64,000 nucleotides of DNA, taken from contig JAPWUV010000007.1 in the NCBI GenBank assembly GCA_028275345.1, forward strand, positions 1 to 64,000, written 5' to 3'. This document shows, one piece after another, positions 33,884-43,243 of the stretch. The position numbers were made by a program, and so were the translations under genes. Origin of the DNA: a bacterium. Lineage in GTDB: Bacteria > Zhuqueibacterota > Zhuqueibacteria > Oleimicrobiales > Geothermoviventaceae. Positions within the stretch are counted from its first letter, which is position 1. Every line of letters begins with the position of its first letter. Under the pieces are notes generated by a model. It was not told the origin of the DNA, did no database searches, and saw only the letters and a list, made by a program, of their open reading frames with translations.

Positions 33884-36217
33884 ATGTCCAGGCTGATCCG
33901 CAGCGTGCTTGTCGTGTGCCTCATGTTTCTGTCCCTTGGTCTCGTCTGCAAGCTGTTTGTGCGGGTTCCGGCTCCCACGTATGAGGGTCGTCTCCCATGT
34001 CCCGGTTTGCACGCGGAGGTCCGGGTCGAGCGCGATGCGTACGGGATTCCGCACATCGGCGCGGCGGATCTCCATGATCTGATCTTCGCCCAAGGATTTG
34101 TGGTGGCTCAGGATCGCCTGTGGCAGATGGATTTCTTCCGCCGGCTGGGAAGGGGGAGATTGTCGCAGATCATCGGGCCGAAAGCCCTGCTCTTCGACAG
34201 CTTGTTCCTCACCCTTCGGCTTTCGGACATTGCTGAGCGCTGCTGGAGTGCGCTGAGTAGCGAGAGTCGCGAAGTGCTTCAGGCCTATGCCGACGGAGTG
34301 AACGCTTGCATCCGGCAGCGCGGGGAAAAGCTCCCCCTTGAATTCGCCCTGCTCGGGTACCGGCCCGAGCCCTGGCGACCGCAGGACTGCCTCGTCATTT
34401 CCCGTCTCATCGCGTGGGGTCTTTCGATGGGATGGGTCGCCGATCCTGTGTACTCTCAGTTGGTGGATAGCCTCGGGCTGGCGAAGGTGGCGGAGATTGA
34501 GCCGGAGCCAGGCGTGTTGAGCTCGCTCCTGCAAGACTCAAGCTGGACCAGCGGAGTGGAATGGGATCACTGGCTGGCGCTGGCGGGATTCCTCCCCGCG
34601 GCCTCCCCTGGCAGCAACAACTGGGCTGTCGCAGCCCAACGGAGTTACGGCGGCAAGCCGATCCTCTGCAATGACCCGCATTTGCTCTTCCTCTCGCCGG
34701 GGTTCTGGTACCTTCTGTCCCTTCGAGCGGAGGGGTACGAAGCTATTGGCGCGAATATCCCCGGGGTACCTGGGATCCTCGTCGGGCGAAGCCGGGCCCT
34801 CGCCTGGGGGGTCACCAATGGTATGTTGGACGACGTGGATTTCTTCCTGGAGGAGCTTTCGGCGGATAGCAGCTCTTGCCGTGGGCCTTTCGGAGAGGAA
34901 GCGGTACATTCCGTCTGGGACACGCTCTACGTTAAGGGCGAGCCTCCGAAACGGTTCCGGGTGTTGCTCACGGCTCGCGGTCCGATTGTCTCCCGACTCC
35001 TGCGGGAGGAGAAGCCCGTGTCGCTTTGCTGGGCTGGCCAGCTGGTATCGGATGAGGTGCGCGCCTACGTGCGGCTCGCTCGGAGCCGGGATGTGCGCGA
35101 GGCGATCGAGGCTTTGGGCGACTACCTTGTGCCTGCCCAGAATTTCGTGCTGGCGGATAGCGCAGGGCACATCGCCTACAAGCTGGCGGGACGGGCCCCG
35201 CGGAGGGAATGGCCGGGTCTGCTCGTGCGCCGGGCCTGGGTGGCCCGGGACCGTTGGTCCGGGATGATCCCCTTCGAGGACATGCCCCAGGTGATTGACC
35301 CGCCAGAGGGATTTGTGGCTTCGGCCAATTACATTCCCCCTGGTCTTTCGGGCTACCTATCCTGCTATTGGGAGCCTTCGAGCCGAATCGACCGGATTCG
35401 CCAGCTGTTGTCGTCGCAGACAAGCTGGACCGCGGAGCAACTCCGGCAAGTGCAACTCGATACCGTCTCGCTCTACGCATTGCGCTTCATCGAGTTGGCC
35501 TCGAAATGGATTCCTGAGGACAGTCTCGATCAAAGGCAGAGGGACTTTCTGCTCCTGCTTCGGCAGTGGGACGGGAGCATGGGGCGCGAGAGCCTTCAAC
35601 CTGCCGTCTACGCTGCATTCCTCTTGAAGACGGTGGAAGGCGTATTCAAGGACGAGATGGGCGATACGCTCTTCGCCCACTTCTGCCTGCTGCCGAACCT
35701 GTCCATGCGCGTACTCCTCCGCATGCTGGCCGACGGCACCTCTTCCTGGTTCGACGACATACGAACCCCGGAAGTGGAGTCGGCGCGCGAGACGATCCTG
35801 CGATCGTACCGCCAAGCCTTCGCCTTTCTGCGATCGAAGCTGGGCAACGACATCGGCCGCTGGCGATGGGGTGAGCTGCATCGTCTGGTCTTTCGCCATC
35901 CGCTGGCCGTCAACTGGTTCGCCGCGCGCACCTTCAACACAGGCGGCTTTGCGCATCCCGGGGGGATCTGCACCATCAATAACGCAGCCTTCGGGCTTCG
36001 CGGAGATTTCAGCGCCGTAGTCGGGCCCTCGCTGAGGATGGTGGCTGACCTGAGCGCTCGGGATGGCCGCATCCTGGCGGTGCAGGTGCCCGGTCAATGC
36101 GAGATCCCGCGCACGCCGTACTTCAGCAACATGATCGAGACCTGGAGACGAGGTCGTCTGCTTCCCGTGGGCTTCGACGCACCCGCGGAGAAGAAGGTGC
36201 TCGTGCTTTCGCCTTAG
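33884..36217 (+). CDS. Penicillin acylase family Ntn-hydrolase
   Basis: About 777 residues from ATG 33884 (GGGAGGGG upstream). One N-terminal hydrophobic segment (VLVVCLMFLSLGLVCKLF), then VERDAYGIPHIGAADLHDLIFAQGFVVAQDRLWQMD, the typical alpha-chain start. SPGSNNWAVA places the autocatalytic nucleophile at S244, the beginning of the beta chain, followed by PILCNDPHL and GVPGILVGRSRALAWGVTNG. C-terminal NWFAARTFNTGGFAHPGG is also conserved. Members hydrolyse amide bonds of beta-lactams, acyl-homoserine lactones or acylated peptides; the natural substrate here is unknown. Exported and processed. Confidence 0.93.
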   Translation: MSRLIRSVLVVCLMFLSLGLVCKLFVRVPAPTYEGRLPCPGLHAEVRVERDAYGIPHIGAADLHDLIFAQGFVVAQDRLWQMDFFRRLGRGRLSQIIGPKALLFDSLFLTLRLSDIAERCWSALSSESREVLQAYADGVNACIRQRGEKLPLEFALLGYRPEPWRPQDCLVISRLIAWGLSMGWVADPVYSQLVDSLGLAKVAEIEPEPGVLSSLLQDSSWTSGVEWDHWLALAGFLPAASPGSNNWAVAAQRSYGGKPILCNDPHLLFLSPGFWYLLSLRAEGYEAIGANIPGVPGILVGRSRALAWGVTNGMLDDVDFFLEELSADSSSCRGPFGEEAVHSVWDTLYVKGEPPKRFRVLLTARGPIVSRLLREEKPVSLCWAGQLVSDEVRAYVRLARSRDVREAIEALGDYLVPAQNFVLADSAGHIAYKLAGRAPRREWPGLLVRRAWVARDRWSGMIPFEDMPQVIDPPEGFVASANYIPPGLSGYLSCYWEPSSRIDRIRQLLSSQTSWTAEQLRQVQLDTVSLYALRFIELASKWIPEDSLDQRQRDFLLLLRQWDGSMGRESLQPAVYAAFLLKTVEGVFKDEMGDTLFAHFCLLPNLSMRVLLRMLADGTSSWFDDIRTPEVESARETILRSYRQAFAFLRSKLGNDIGRWRWGELHRLVFRHPLAVNWFAARTFNTGGFAHPGGICTINNAAFGLRGDFSAVVGPSLRMVADLSARDGRILAVQVPGQCEIPRTPYFSNMIETWRRGRLLPVGFDAPAEKKVLVLSP

Positions 36218-36227
36218 GGGAGGGAGG

Positions 36228-37190
36228 ATGTGGTCACAACCGCTAATCGCTGAGTTTCGTCCCGCAGATACGGTGATCGGATTCTTCGTGGTCCGCAAGA
36301 AGCAGATCAGAACGCAGAAGGACAGCGGCGATCCGTATCTCTTCCTCGAGCTCGGCGACAGCTCCGGCCGGATCGGCGCCACGCTCTGGGAACGGCCGAA
36401 GGAGTGGTACCAGGAAATCAACGAGGGGGACATCGTGAAGGTCCAAGGGACGGTGATGGAGTTCCAGGACCGGCTCCTCCTGAGCGTGAAGCGCATCCGG
36501 CGGGCGACGGAGAATGATCCCCTCTCGGAATTGGACCTCCTACCTCGCTCGAAAGAGGACCCGCAGGTCCTTTTCGAGCGGCTGCTCGAAGAAATGAGCA
36601 AGATGGAAGACGAAGCGCTGCGGTCCCTCGTGGAGCGGACCCTCAAGGAGCCGGGAACGCGGGAGCGCCTCCTTCGGGCCCCGGCGGGAAAGCTGTGGCA
36701 TCACACCTACATCGGAGGACTCCTGGAGCACACTCTCTCCGTCCTGCGGATCACGGAATTCCTGGCCTCGCACTACCCCGGGGTCGATCGGGAGTTGTTG
36801 CGTGCCGGCGCCCTCTTGCACGACGTCGGCAAGGCCTTCGAGCTGGATACCGGCGGTTTCATCGAGTACTCCGACGCCGGGCGCCTCTTGGGACACATCA
36901 CCATTGGCGTGCGCCTAGTACACGATGCTGCCCAGCACGTGCAGGGACTCAGCGAGAACCGGCTCAATCAGCTCCTGCACCTGATCCTCAGCCACCACGG
37001 CGACAATGAAAAGGGGAGCCCCGTGAAACCAGCCACTGTGGAGGCCATCCTGCTCCACTACGCCGACGAGATCGACTCGAAGATCGCAGGGGTTCAAAGG
37101 ATTATCGACAGGGAGGAGGAACCAGGTCGGCGGTGGAGCAGCTACGTGAAGCTACTGGATCGCTACATCTACTTTGGCGAGAAGGAATAG
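36228..37190 (+). CDS. YhaM-type 3'-5' exoribonuclease (OB fold + HD domain)
   Basis: 320 residues. N-terminal OB fold: GFFVVRKKQIRTQKDSGDPYLFLELGDSSGRIGATLWE and GDIVKVQGTVMEF. C-terminal HD phosphohydrolase: KLWHHTYIGGLLEHTLSVLRI, LLRAGALLHDVGKAFEL (HD at LLHD), LNQLLHLILSHHG, TVEAILLHYADEIDSKI. This domain order and length match B. subtilis YhaM/Cbf1, a nuclease of RNA and DNA 3' ends. It begins 10 nt after the acylase stop. Confidence 0.9.
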   Translation: MWSQPLIAEFRPADTVIGFFVVRKKQIRTQKDSGDPYLFLELGDSSGRIGATLWERPKEWYQEINEGDIVKVQGTVMEFQDRLLLSVKRIRRATENDPLSELDLLPRSKEDPQVLFERLLEEMSKMEDEALRSLVERTLKEPGTRERLLRAPAGKLWHHTYIGGLLEHTLSVLRITEFLASHYPGVDRELLRAGALLHDVGKAFELDTGGFIEYSDAGRLLGHITIGVRLVHDAAQHVQGLSENRLNQLLHLILSHHGDNEKGSPVKPATVEAILLHYADEIDSKIAGVQRIIDREEEPGRRWSSYVKLLDRYIYFGEKE

Positions 37191-37225
37191 CGCGGGGCGT
37201 GCGGGCGGCATCGGCTGTGAAACAG

Positions 37226-37245
37226 AAAAGCCCCTCTTCGGGGGC
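37226..37245 (-). terminator. Intrinsic terminator of the tRNA-Leu gene
   Basis: On the minus strand GCCCC, a 6-nt loop CGAAGA, GGGGC and then TTTT. It starts 12 nt past the tRNA 3' end. Stem, loop and T-run are all in place. Confidence 0.75.
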
Positions 37246-37257
37246 GCGATCCAATCG

Positions 37258-37341
37258 TGCCGGGGGCGGGAGTCGAACCCGCACGGGCAAAAGCCCGGGG
37301 GATTTTGAGTCCCCTGCGTCTACCAGTTCCACCACCCCGGC
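37258..37341 (-). tRNA. tRNA-Leu (CAA anticodon)
   Basis: An 84-nt minus-strand sequence. Acceptor GCCGGGG pairs with CCCCGGC, followed by discriminator A; the D-loop follows TGGTGGAACTGGTAGACGC; the anticodon arm GGGGA-CTCAAAA-TCCCC gives CAA; a long variable arm (CGGGC/GCCCG) marks class II; the T arm is GCGGG-TTCGACT-CCCGC. CCA is not encoded. Reads UUG. Confidence 0.95.
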
Positions 37342-38063
37342 TCGAAAGCCGTCAAAATTTACGAATCTCCCACCCAAATGCAAGCCTTTTCCCTGGCGTG
37401 ACGGCCCGAAGCGAATAGGGCCATCTCCATGGTTTGCCGACGGGGTGACGCAGGACAAGCTGGGCGAAATCCGCGCAAAGACAGCGGAAAGGCCACCGGA
37501 CCGGTTCGCGAACTTCTTGGGCTCCGGCTACAGCTGCCAGATGCGCGCAAGCGTGCCCGCGAAGCGCAGACGCCAAAGGACTCTACCCCGTGGTTCGCCC
37601 CGGCCACGGCGGAAGGGCGGGCGATCTTCCTGGGAATATGCGACGTTCGGAGGCTCCACGGCGACTTGTCGCAGGGCGAGAATCACCCATCGGGTTCCCA
37701 GCAGCGAGCCGGAGCAACGCGGGGATAGCTGGCGGGCCCTGCAAGATCCGGGCCCTCACCTCCGGGGATAAGCCGCTTGTCTCGGGGCCGATGTGCGGTG
37801 CTCTCGGACTTCCCATGGGGAAGCCCGGACTCTTGAGGAAGTCGCGGGAAGCCTTTTGGGCCGCTGCGGCTCCTCGTGGGGACCTCAACCTGGGCCGGCC
37901 GCGCAGCGGGATGTCCTTCCTCGGCATTCAAGCCTGCACGTGGCATGGCCTCTTGCCCGCTCACACCGCCCTTGCGAATCACGCAGAAGCTTCTAACTTG
38001 CGCTACCGGGTTTCCGTTGGACTTGCCTGCGGGGCGGCGAGTGTGGACAACGGGAGGTGGCCA
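37342..38063. other. Long leader / intergenic region before the peptidase gene
   Basis: About 720 nt from the tRNA 5' end to the peptidase ATG. A frame continuous with the peptidase stays open from 37590, but its product is Arg/Pro/Gly-rich without features and precedes a normal signal peptide, so I treat it as non-coding. The tRNA promoter should lie on the minus strand just right of 37341. Confidence 0.5.
37972..37999 (+). promoter_or_regulatory. Candidate promoter of the peptidase gene
   Basis: TTGCGA (37972-37977), 16 nt, TAACTT (37994-37999), about 65 nt upstream of the ATG at 38064. The hexamers are moderate matches. Confidence 0.4.
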
Positions 38064-40106
38064 ATGTGGAGCTGCATCCGTAGGGGACTCGGTGCCGTAG
38101 TGCTTTTCTGCGGAGTGATGGCCGTGAAATCGTTCGCGAACCCTGCGGTGGAGCCGCAGACCGTTGCTCAAACGGTGGCGGCGATGAAGGAGAAGTACGG
38201 CGAGGCCCACGCTGAGCGCATCGAGAAGGGAGTGGAACAAGTGGCGCGGCTGTGGCGCCCTGAGGACGGCGATGCGGAAGCCTTCCGGCAGTTCTGTCTC
38301 GAACACTTCCTGACGGACGACAGCCTGCTGGAAGAGACCCTGCGGCGCTACGACTTCAATCTCGAGATGATTTACGGCCACAATGCGGAGCTCCGCAGGG
38401 AGCTGCATCGGCCGCTGGATCTGGACCTGGGGGAGCCGCTGCGCGTCGATTACCTCTTTGCCGCGTACGACCCGTTCGCCCACATCAACGAGGATCTGTT
38501 CAAGACGAAGGTCGCTTTCGTAGCCCTTCTGAATTACCCTCTCTACCCCCTGGAGGTACGCCTTCGGGAGGGGAGCCAGTGGTCGCGCCGGAGGTGGGCG
38601 GAATGCCGACTCGCGCAGCAATTCGCGCGGCGCATTCCCGCCGAGGTGCAACAGGCCATCTCCGAGGCTTTCCTCAAGGCGGACAATTACATCAACCGCT
38701 ACAACATCTACATGGGGAACTTGCGCACGCCGGCGGGGGAGAAGCTCTTCCCGGACGGCCTTCGACTCATCAGCCACTGGGGGCTGAGGGACGAGCTCAA
38801 AGCGCAGTATGCGAATCCGGGTGGCCTGAAGCGCCAGCGCCTGATCTACAGCGTGATGCAGCGGATCGTGCGGCAGGAAATCCCCGCCGAGGTGATCGAC
38901 AACCCGCAGGTGGTGTGGGATCCGGTGCGCAATCTGGTCCTGAAAGACGGCAAGTGGCAACCGGCGGAGCGCGAGCCGGATCGGCGCTACGAGCATTGGC
39001 TGGAGGTGTTCCGCGCGGTGCGCCGAGCGGATCCGTATTGCCCGGATCTGCCGACCTTCATCCTGCGGCGATTCGAGGAAGATCGCGAGATCCCCGAGGA
39101 TCGAGTTCGGGAGCTTCTGACGCAGGTCATCGATTCGCCCGTCACGCTGCAGGTGGCTCGGCTGATCGAGAAGCGGCTGGGCAGGAAGCTGGAGCCTTTC
39201 GACATTTGGTACAGCGGCTTCAAGCCCCGGGCGGAATTCCCGGAGGAGAAATTGAACGAGATCGTGCGGGCTCGCTATCCCGATCGCGAGGCATTCCAGG
39301 CTGATCTTCCCCGGATCCTCACGGACCTTGGCTTCTCCGCGGAAAGGGCCGAGTTCGTGGCGTCGCACGTGGAGGTGGACCCAAGTCGAGGGGCCGGACA
39401 CGCCATGGGGCCCGGGCGGCGGGTGGACAAGGCCCATCTCCGGACTCGAATCGGCAAGAACGGGATGGACTACAAGGGATACAACATCGCCATCCACGAG
39501 TTCGGGCACAACGTGGAGCAGGTGTTTTCATCCATCGCCATCGATTACTTCTTGCTTCGCGGCGTGCCGAACACGGCTTTCACCGAGGCCTTCGCCTTTG
39601 TCTTTCAATCGCGCGATCTGGCGCTCCTCGGTCTCCACAGCGATGAGGGACAGGCGGAGGCCCTGCGCGCGCTCGACACCTTCTGGTCCACAGTGGAAAT
39701 TGGGAGCGTGGCACTGGTGGACATGGCCGTGTGGCACTGGATGTACGAGCATCCGCACGCATCGCCCGCCGAGCTACGGCAAGCCACTCTCGACATCGCC
39801 CGGCAGGTTTGGAACGAACATCTTGCGGGGCCTTTCCGGACCCGCGACGTTGAGCTCCTCGCCATCTACTCCCACATGATCGATGCCGGGCTGTATCTGC
39901 CCGACTATCCCCTGGGTTTCATCATCCAGTACCAGATCGAGAGCTATCTCAAGGGCAGGAACCTCGGGGCGGAGATGGAGCGGATGTGCCGGCTTGGTGC
40001 CCTGACCCCGGACGAGTGGATGCGCCGCGCCGTGGGCTCTCCCATCTCGGCGGAGCCCCTCATCCGCGGTGCTGCTCAGGCCCTGCAGCGACTCGGAGCG
40101 AAATAA
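38064..40106 (+). CDS. Secreted gluzincin-type zinc metallopeptidase
   Basis: About 680 residues from ATG 38064 (GGGAGGTGG upstream), with a signal peptide (AVVLFCGVMAVKSFA). The zinc motif is in NIAIHEFGHNVEQVF (HEFGH), and the third-ligand Glu is probably in NTAFTEAFAFVFQ, 30-odd residues downstream, as in gluzincins (M3/M2-like). The first 450 residues are mostly helical and charged. The HGxN substrate motifs of M3 enzymes were not seen, so the peptidase clan is supported but not the exact family. Periplasmic or extracellular. Confidence 0.75.
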   Translation: MWSCIRRGLGAVVLFCGVMAVKSFANPAVEPQTVAQTVAAMKEKYGEAHAERIEKGVEQVARLWRPEDGDAEAFRQFCLEHFLTDDSLLEETLRRYDFNLEMIYGHNAELRRELHRPLDLDLGEPLRVDYLFAAYDPFAHINEDLFKTKVAFVALLNYPLYPLEVRLREGSQWSRRRWAECRLAQQFARRIPAEVQQAISEAFLKADNYINRYNIYMGNLRTPAGEKLFPDGLRLISHWGLRDELKAQYANPGGLKRQRLIYSVMQRIVRQEIPAEVIDNPQVVWDPVRNLVLKDGKWQPAEREPDRRYEHWLEVFRAVRRADPYCPDLPTFILRRFEEDREIPEDRVRELLTQVIDSPVTLQVARLIEKRLGRKLEPFDIWYSGFKPRAEFPEEKLNEIVRARYPDREAFQADLPRILTDLGFSAERAEFVASHVEVDPSRGAGHAMGPGRRVDKAHLRTRIGKNGMDYKGYNIAIHEFGHNVEQVFSSIAIDYFLLRGVPNTAFTEAFAFVFQSRDLALLGLHSDEGQAEALRALDTFWSTVEIGSVALVDMAVWHWMYEHPHASPAELRQATLDIARQVWNEHLAGPFRTRDVELLAIYSHMIDAGLYLPDYPLGFIIQYQIESYLKGRNLGAEMERMCRLGALTPDEWMRRAVGSPISAEPLIRGAAQALQRLGAK

Positions 40107-40214
40107 CTCCGGCGGAAGATCGGAATCGCTTTTGCCGGGGGGAACAGGAGCCGGTCCGGAGGCTGCGGGGATGGGTGTGGACGATTCGCCTCGGGAGCGT
40201 GGTGAGGGAACGAG

Positions 40215-41525
40215 ATGAAGCGCGCTTGGGTTGTCGGGTGGCTCTTAGTTTTTCCGGCTGTGGGGTTCGCCAAGGACCTGCCTGCCTTCCCAGGAGCGGA
40301 AGGCTTCGGCTCGCGCACGGTGGGCGGGCGCGGGGGGAAAGTCCTGCTGGTGACGAACTTGAATGACTCGGGTCCGGGAAGTTTTCGGGAGGCGTGTTCC
40401 CAGTCCGGGCCTCGGATCATCGTGTTCCGCGTGGGCGGGTTGATCGACCTGGACTCGGCCATCGTCATTCGGGAGCCGTTTGTGACCATCGCGGGCCAGT
40501 CGGCGCCCGGCGACGGGATTTGTCTGCGCGGAGCCGGGCTGATCATCGACACGCACGACGTAGTGGTCCGGTACCTCCGTTCGCGCCCGGGCGACGTCCG
40601 GCGACTTGTAGGTGATGCGATCAGCGTGGTGGGCAATAGCTACAACGTGGTCATCGATCACTGTTCGGCGAGCTGGGGTACGGATGAAACGCTCTCCGTT
40701 AATGGGAGGCTGCGCGACGTCACCGTCCAGTGGTGCATCATCGCCGAGGGACTGCACCACAGCGTGCACTACAAGGGCCCGCATGGGATGGGGACGCTGG
40801 TCCGCGGAATTGGCGGGGTATCCCTGCATCACAACCTTTGGGCCCACAACGACTCCCGCAATCCCCGTCTGGGCGACGCCTACGGAGTTCCCCCTTATCC
40901 TGTGTTTGATGTGCGGAACAATGTGATCTACGACTTTGGGTCAATCTGCACCGGGCTTGTGGGCGGAGTGCTCAAGGCCAATTATGTGGCCAACTACATC
41001 CGGCCCGGCCCCTGCAGCCGGAGACGGGCCCGAGTCATTGCTTTGAACGACGACGCCCGCACCGAATTCTTCCTCGACGGGAACTTCGTCGAGGGATGCC
41101 CGGAATGCTCAAAGGACGCCCGGCACCTCTTCTCTCAACCGGGCGGACAGGACAGCACCGTGGTCCGCCTGCTTTCTTCCCCGATTGCTGCTCCTCCGGT
41201 CACGACATGGTCAGCCCAGGATGCCTTCCGACAGGTGTTGGAGCGCGCCGGGGCAACTTATCCCGTGCGAGACGCCGTGGATTTGCGGATCGTGAATGAG
41301 GTGAGGGAGGGGGCCGGTTGCATCATCGATTCGCAATGGGAGGTGGGAGGGTGGCCCGAGTATCGCGGGGGGCGCCCGCCCCGCGACTCCGACCGCGACG
41401 GCATGCCCGACGCCTGGGAGAAGGAGCACGGGCTGGATCCGGGCGATCCCTCCGACGCTGTCGCTGACCGAGACGGCGACGGCTACACCAACATCGAGGA
41501 GTATGTGAACTCGCTGGTGAAGTAG
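40215..41525 (+). CDS. Secreted polysaccharide lyase family 1 (pectate-lyase-like) with calcium-binding tail
   Basis: 436 residues, signal peptide ending in GFAKD. The start of the mature protein, LPAFPGAEGFGSRTVGGRGG, and LNDSGPGSFREAC are the hallmark of PL1-type pectate lyases. A parallel beta-helix follows: FVTIAGQSAPGDGICLRG, NVVIDHCSASWGTDE, HHNLWAHNDSRNPRLGD. The Ca-binding Asp and catalytic Arg regions fit DHCSASWGTDE and NDSRNPR. C-terminal DSDRDGMPDAWEKEHGLDP and DRDGDGYTNIEEY are thrombospondin-3/EF-type calcium repeats. Degrades pectin or related uronans outside the cell. Confidence 0.92.
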   Translation: MKRAWVVGWLLVFPAVGFAKDLPAFPGAEGFGSRTVGGRGGKVLLVTNLNDSGPGSFREACSQSGPRIIVFRVGGLIDLDSAIVIREPFVTIAGQSAPGDGICLRGAGLIIDTHDVVVRYLRSRPGDVRRLVGDAISVVGNSYNVVIDHCSASWGTDETLSVNGRLRDVTVQWCIIAEGLHHSVHYKGPHGMGTLVRGIGGVSLHHNLWAHNDSRNPRLGDAYGVPPYPVFDVRNNVIYDFGSICTGLVGGVLKANYVANYIRPGPCSRRRARVIALNDDARTEFFLDGNFVEGCPECSKDARHLFSQPGGQDSTVVRLLSSPIAAPPVTTWSAQDAFRQVLERAGATYPVRDAVDLRIVNEVREGAGCIIDSQWEVGGWPEYRGGRPPRDSDRDGMPDAWEKEHGLDPGDPSDAVADRDGDGYTNIEEYVNSLVK

Positions 41526-41685
41526 TCCCCCGCTATGCCCCCTCACAAGGAGACCACCTTCATCCGAGAGGGCGGAGGCTTGCGAGCTTTCCGTCGCGCC
41601 TTCCCGGACAGGAGGTCTCGCGCGGGAAGCCCCCGTTCCATGCCCGCGAGGTTCGACTGGTCTTGCTATCCGAGGCGGAAGCGGG

Positions 41686-42171
41686 CTATTCTCTTCGCAC
41701 TAGCTGTTCCAGCTGGGTCAAGGGAAGAACGGTGGTTTCCTTCGGGCTCGAAAGCACGATGCTGGTGCGTGTATTGGCCACGCCCGGCCAGGAGCGGATT
41801 TCCGACAGCAGACGTTCCAAGGTGGAAGTGTTCTTTGTGCGCGCCTTCAGTAGATAGGAGCCCTCACCCGTGATGGCATGGCATTCCAGGATTTCCTCAT
41901 TGGCCTGCGCCCGCTGGATCACGTCGTCGAAGTACTTCGACGATTCCACCTCCACCAGGATGAAGGCCATCACCTCCAGTCCCACCCGCACCGGATCGAG
42001 CAGAGCGGCGTAGCCGCGGATGATCCCGATCTCCTCCAGCTTGCGCAGCCGCTCGCTCACGGAGGGGATCGTCAGACCCACCTGGTCCGCCAGTTCGCTG
42101 CGCTTGGTTCGCCCCCGTCTCTGGAGAGTCCGCAGAATCTCCAGATCGATCTCATCGAGTTTGTGACGCAT
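41686..42171 (-). CDS. Lrp/AsnC family transcriptional regulator
   Basis: About 161 residues from ATG 42171 (GAGGAGTG upstream). N-terminal HTH: LDEIDLEILRTLQRRGRTKRSELADQVGLTIPSVSERLRKLEE, IIRGYAALLDP; C-terminal RAM (ligand) domain: VMAFILVEVES, ILECHAITGEGSYLLKARTKNTSTLERLL, GVANTRTSIVL. It probably senses an amino acid or acyl metabolite. Located downstream of the enoyl-CoA hydratase, CoA-transferase and dehydrogenase genes on the same strand, which it may control. Confidence 0.92.
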   Translation of the reverse strand: MRHKLDEIDLEILRTLQRRGRTKRSELADQVGLTIPSVSERLRKLEEIGIIRGYAALLDPVRVGLEVMAFILVEVESSKYFDDVIQRAQANEEILECHAITGEGSYLLKARTKNTSTLERLLSEIRSWPGVANTRTSIVLSSPKETTVLPLTQLEQLVRRE

Positions 42172-42484
42172 GGTGCACTCCTCTGTTTGTCTCGCACTCC
42201 TCCTCTCTCCTCCCATCGGCCGCTTGGGCCGCCGTGCTCGCCGTCTCGCGGAGCAAGCGCGGCAGCTCAAGCCGTCCCTCTCCGACTGGCGCCTCGAGCG
42301 GGCCAAGGGCCCCCTGCGGATTGTCCCGAGATCCTGGTCACCTCCCAGCATTTGCGCCGTGCGAGCGTAGGAACGGCTTCAGCCGCCCGATGCTGCCCGT
42401 CCACTGGGGGCAGGCCCGGTCGGCGGACAGCTTGCCGTCTGGGGTAAGCGTGCCGTTGGACCTTGCAGCGCGCGGGTCGCCAAG
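42172..42484. other. Intergenic region upstream of the Lrp/AsnC gene
   Basis: 313 nt. On the minus strand the last 50 nt before the regulator start are strongly purine-rich with repeated GGAGG/GAGGAG stretches. No clear -35/-10 pair and no coding frame were found. Confidence 0.4.
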
Positions 42485-43243
42485 CTACCTTCCCTCAAAC
42501 TTTGCGCTCCGCTTCTCGAGGAAGGCGCGCACGCCTTCTCGCTGATCTTCCGTAGCCATGCAGCGCGACAACGCGTAGGCCTCCTCGGTGGCGGCGGCTT
42601 GACGGTCCAGCGGGTAGCGATTCAGCATCCGCTTGGCCAGGCGGACCGCTACCGGGGCGTTGGCCGCAATCTCGCGAGCTACCTCCAATACCCGCATTTC
42701 CAGCTCCTCGGGGGCAAAGACCTGATTCACGAGCCCGAGCTCGCAGGCCTCCTCGGCGAGGATCAGCCGCCCGGTGAAGATGAGCTCCTTCGCCTTATCC
42801 AGCCTCACCAGTCGCGGGAAGCGGAACGTGCCACCCCAGCCAGTGATCATCCCGAGCTTAACCTCGGGGTATCCGAGTTTGACGCCGGAGGCGGCGTAGC
42901 GCAGGTCACAGGCGCAGGCCAGCTCAAGGCCTCCGCCAACGGCATGGCCATTGAGAGCGGCGAGGGTCGGGGCGGGGAAATCCTCCAGCTTGTTGAGCAC
43001 CCGGTGTCCATCCCAGCACCATTGCTCTGCCTCGCCCGGGCCGAAATGGGCCAGCTCGCGCAGGTCCGCACCGGAGCAGAAGGACTTGCCAGTCCCGGTC
43101 AGGATGAGCGCACGCACGTTTGCATCCCGCAGGGCGTCGAGGCTTTCTTCCAGCTCCAGAAGCATCGCCCGATTCAGTGCGTTGTGGAGCTCGGGGCGGC
43201 ACAGTCGGATCCGTACCACCCCGAGCTCGAGTTCCTCACGCAT
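42485..43243 (-). CDS. Enoyl-CoA hydratase/isomerase family protein
   Basis: About 252 residues from ATG 43243. The crotonase fold shows RPELHNALNRAMLLELEESL, the oxyanion segments GKSFCSGADLREL and ALNGHAVGGGLELACACDL, and a catalytic Glu in GYPEVKLGMITGWGGT; the second Glu position is not obviously kept, so hydratase versus isomerase is open. The start lies inside the end of the CoA-transferase gene (8-nt overlap ATGCGTGA), indicating translational coupling. Acts on an acyl-CoA. Confidence 0.9.
   Translation of the reverse strand: MREELELGVVRIRLCRPELHNALNRAMLLELEESLDALRDANVRALILTGTGKSFCSGADLRELAHFGPGEAEQWCWDGHRVLNKLEDFPAPTLAALNGHAVGGGLELACACDLRYAASGVKLGYPEVKLGMITGWGGTFRFPRLVRLDKAKELIFTGRLILAEEACELGLVNQVFAPEELEMRVLEVAREIAANAPVAVRLAKRMLNRYPLDRQAAATEEAYALSRCMATEDQREGVRAFLEKRSAKFEGR

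Noticed and set aside
37590-38063. Possible 158-codon N-terminal extension of the peptidase
   Set aside because: It would bury a normal signal peptide; the ATG at 38064 has a strong GGGAGGTGG upstream.
37683-39509. 608-codon open frame antisense to the gluzincin peptidase
   Set aside because: No recognisable domain; the plus strand carries a signal peptide and HEFGH zinc site.
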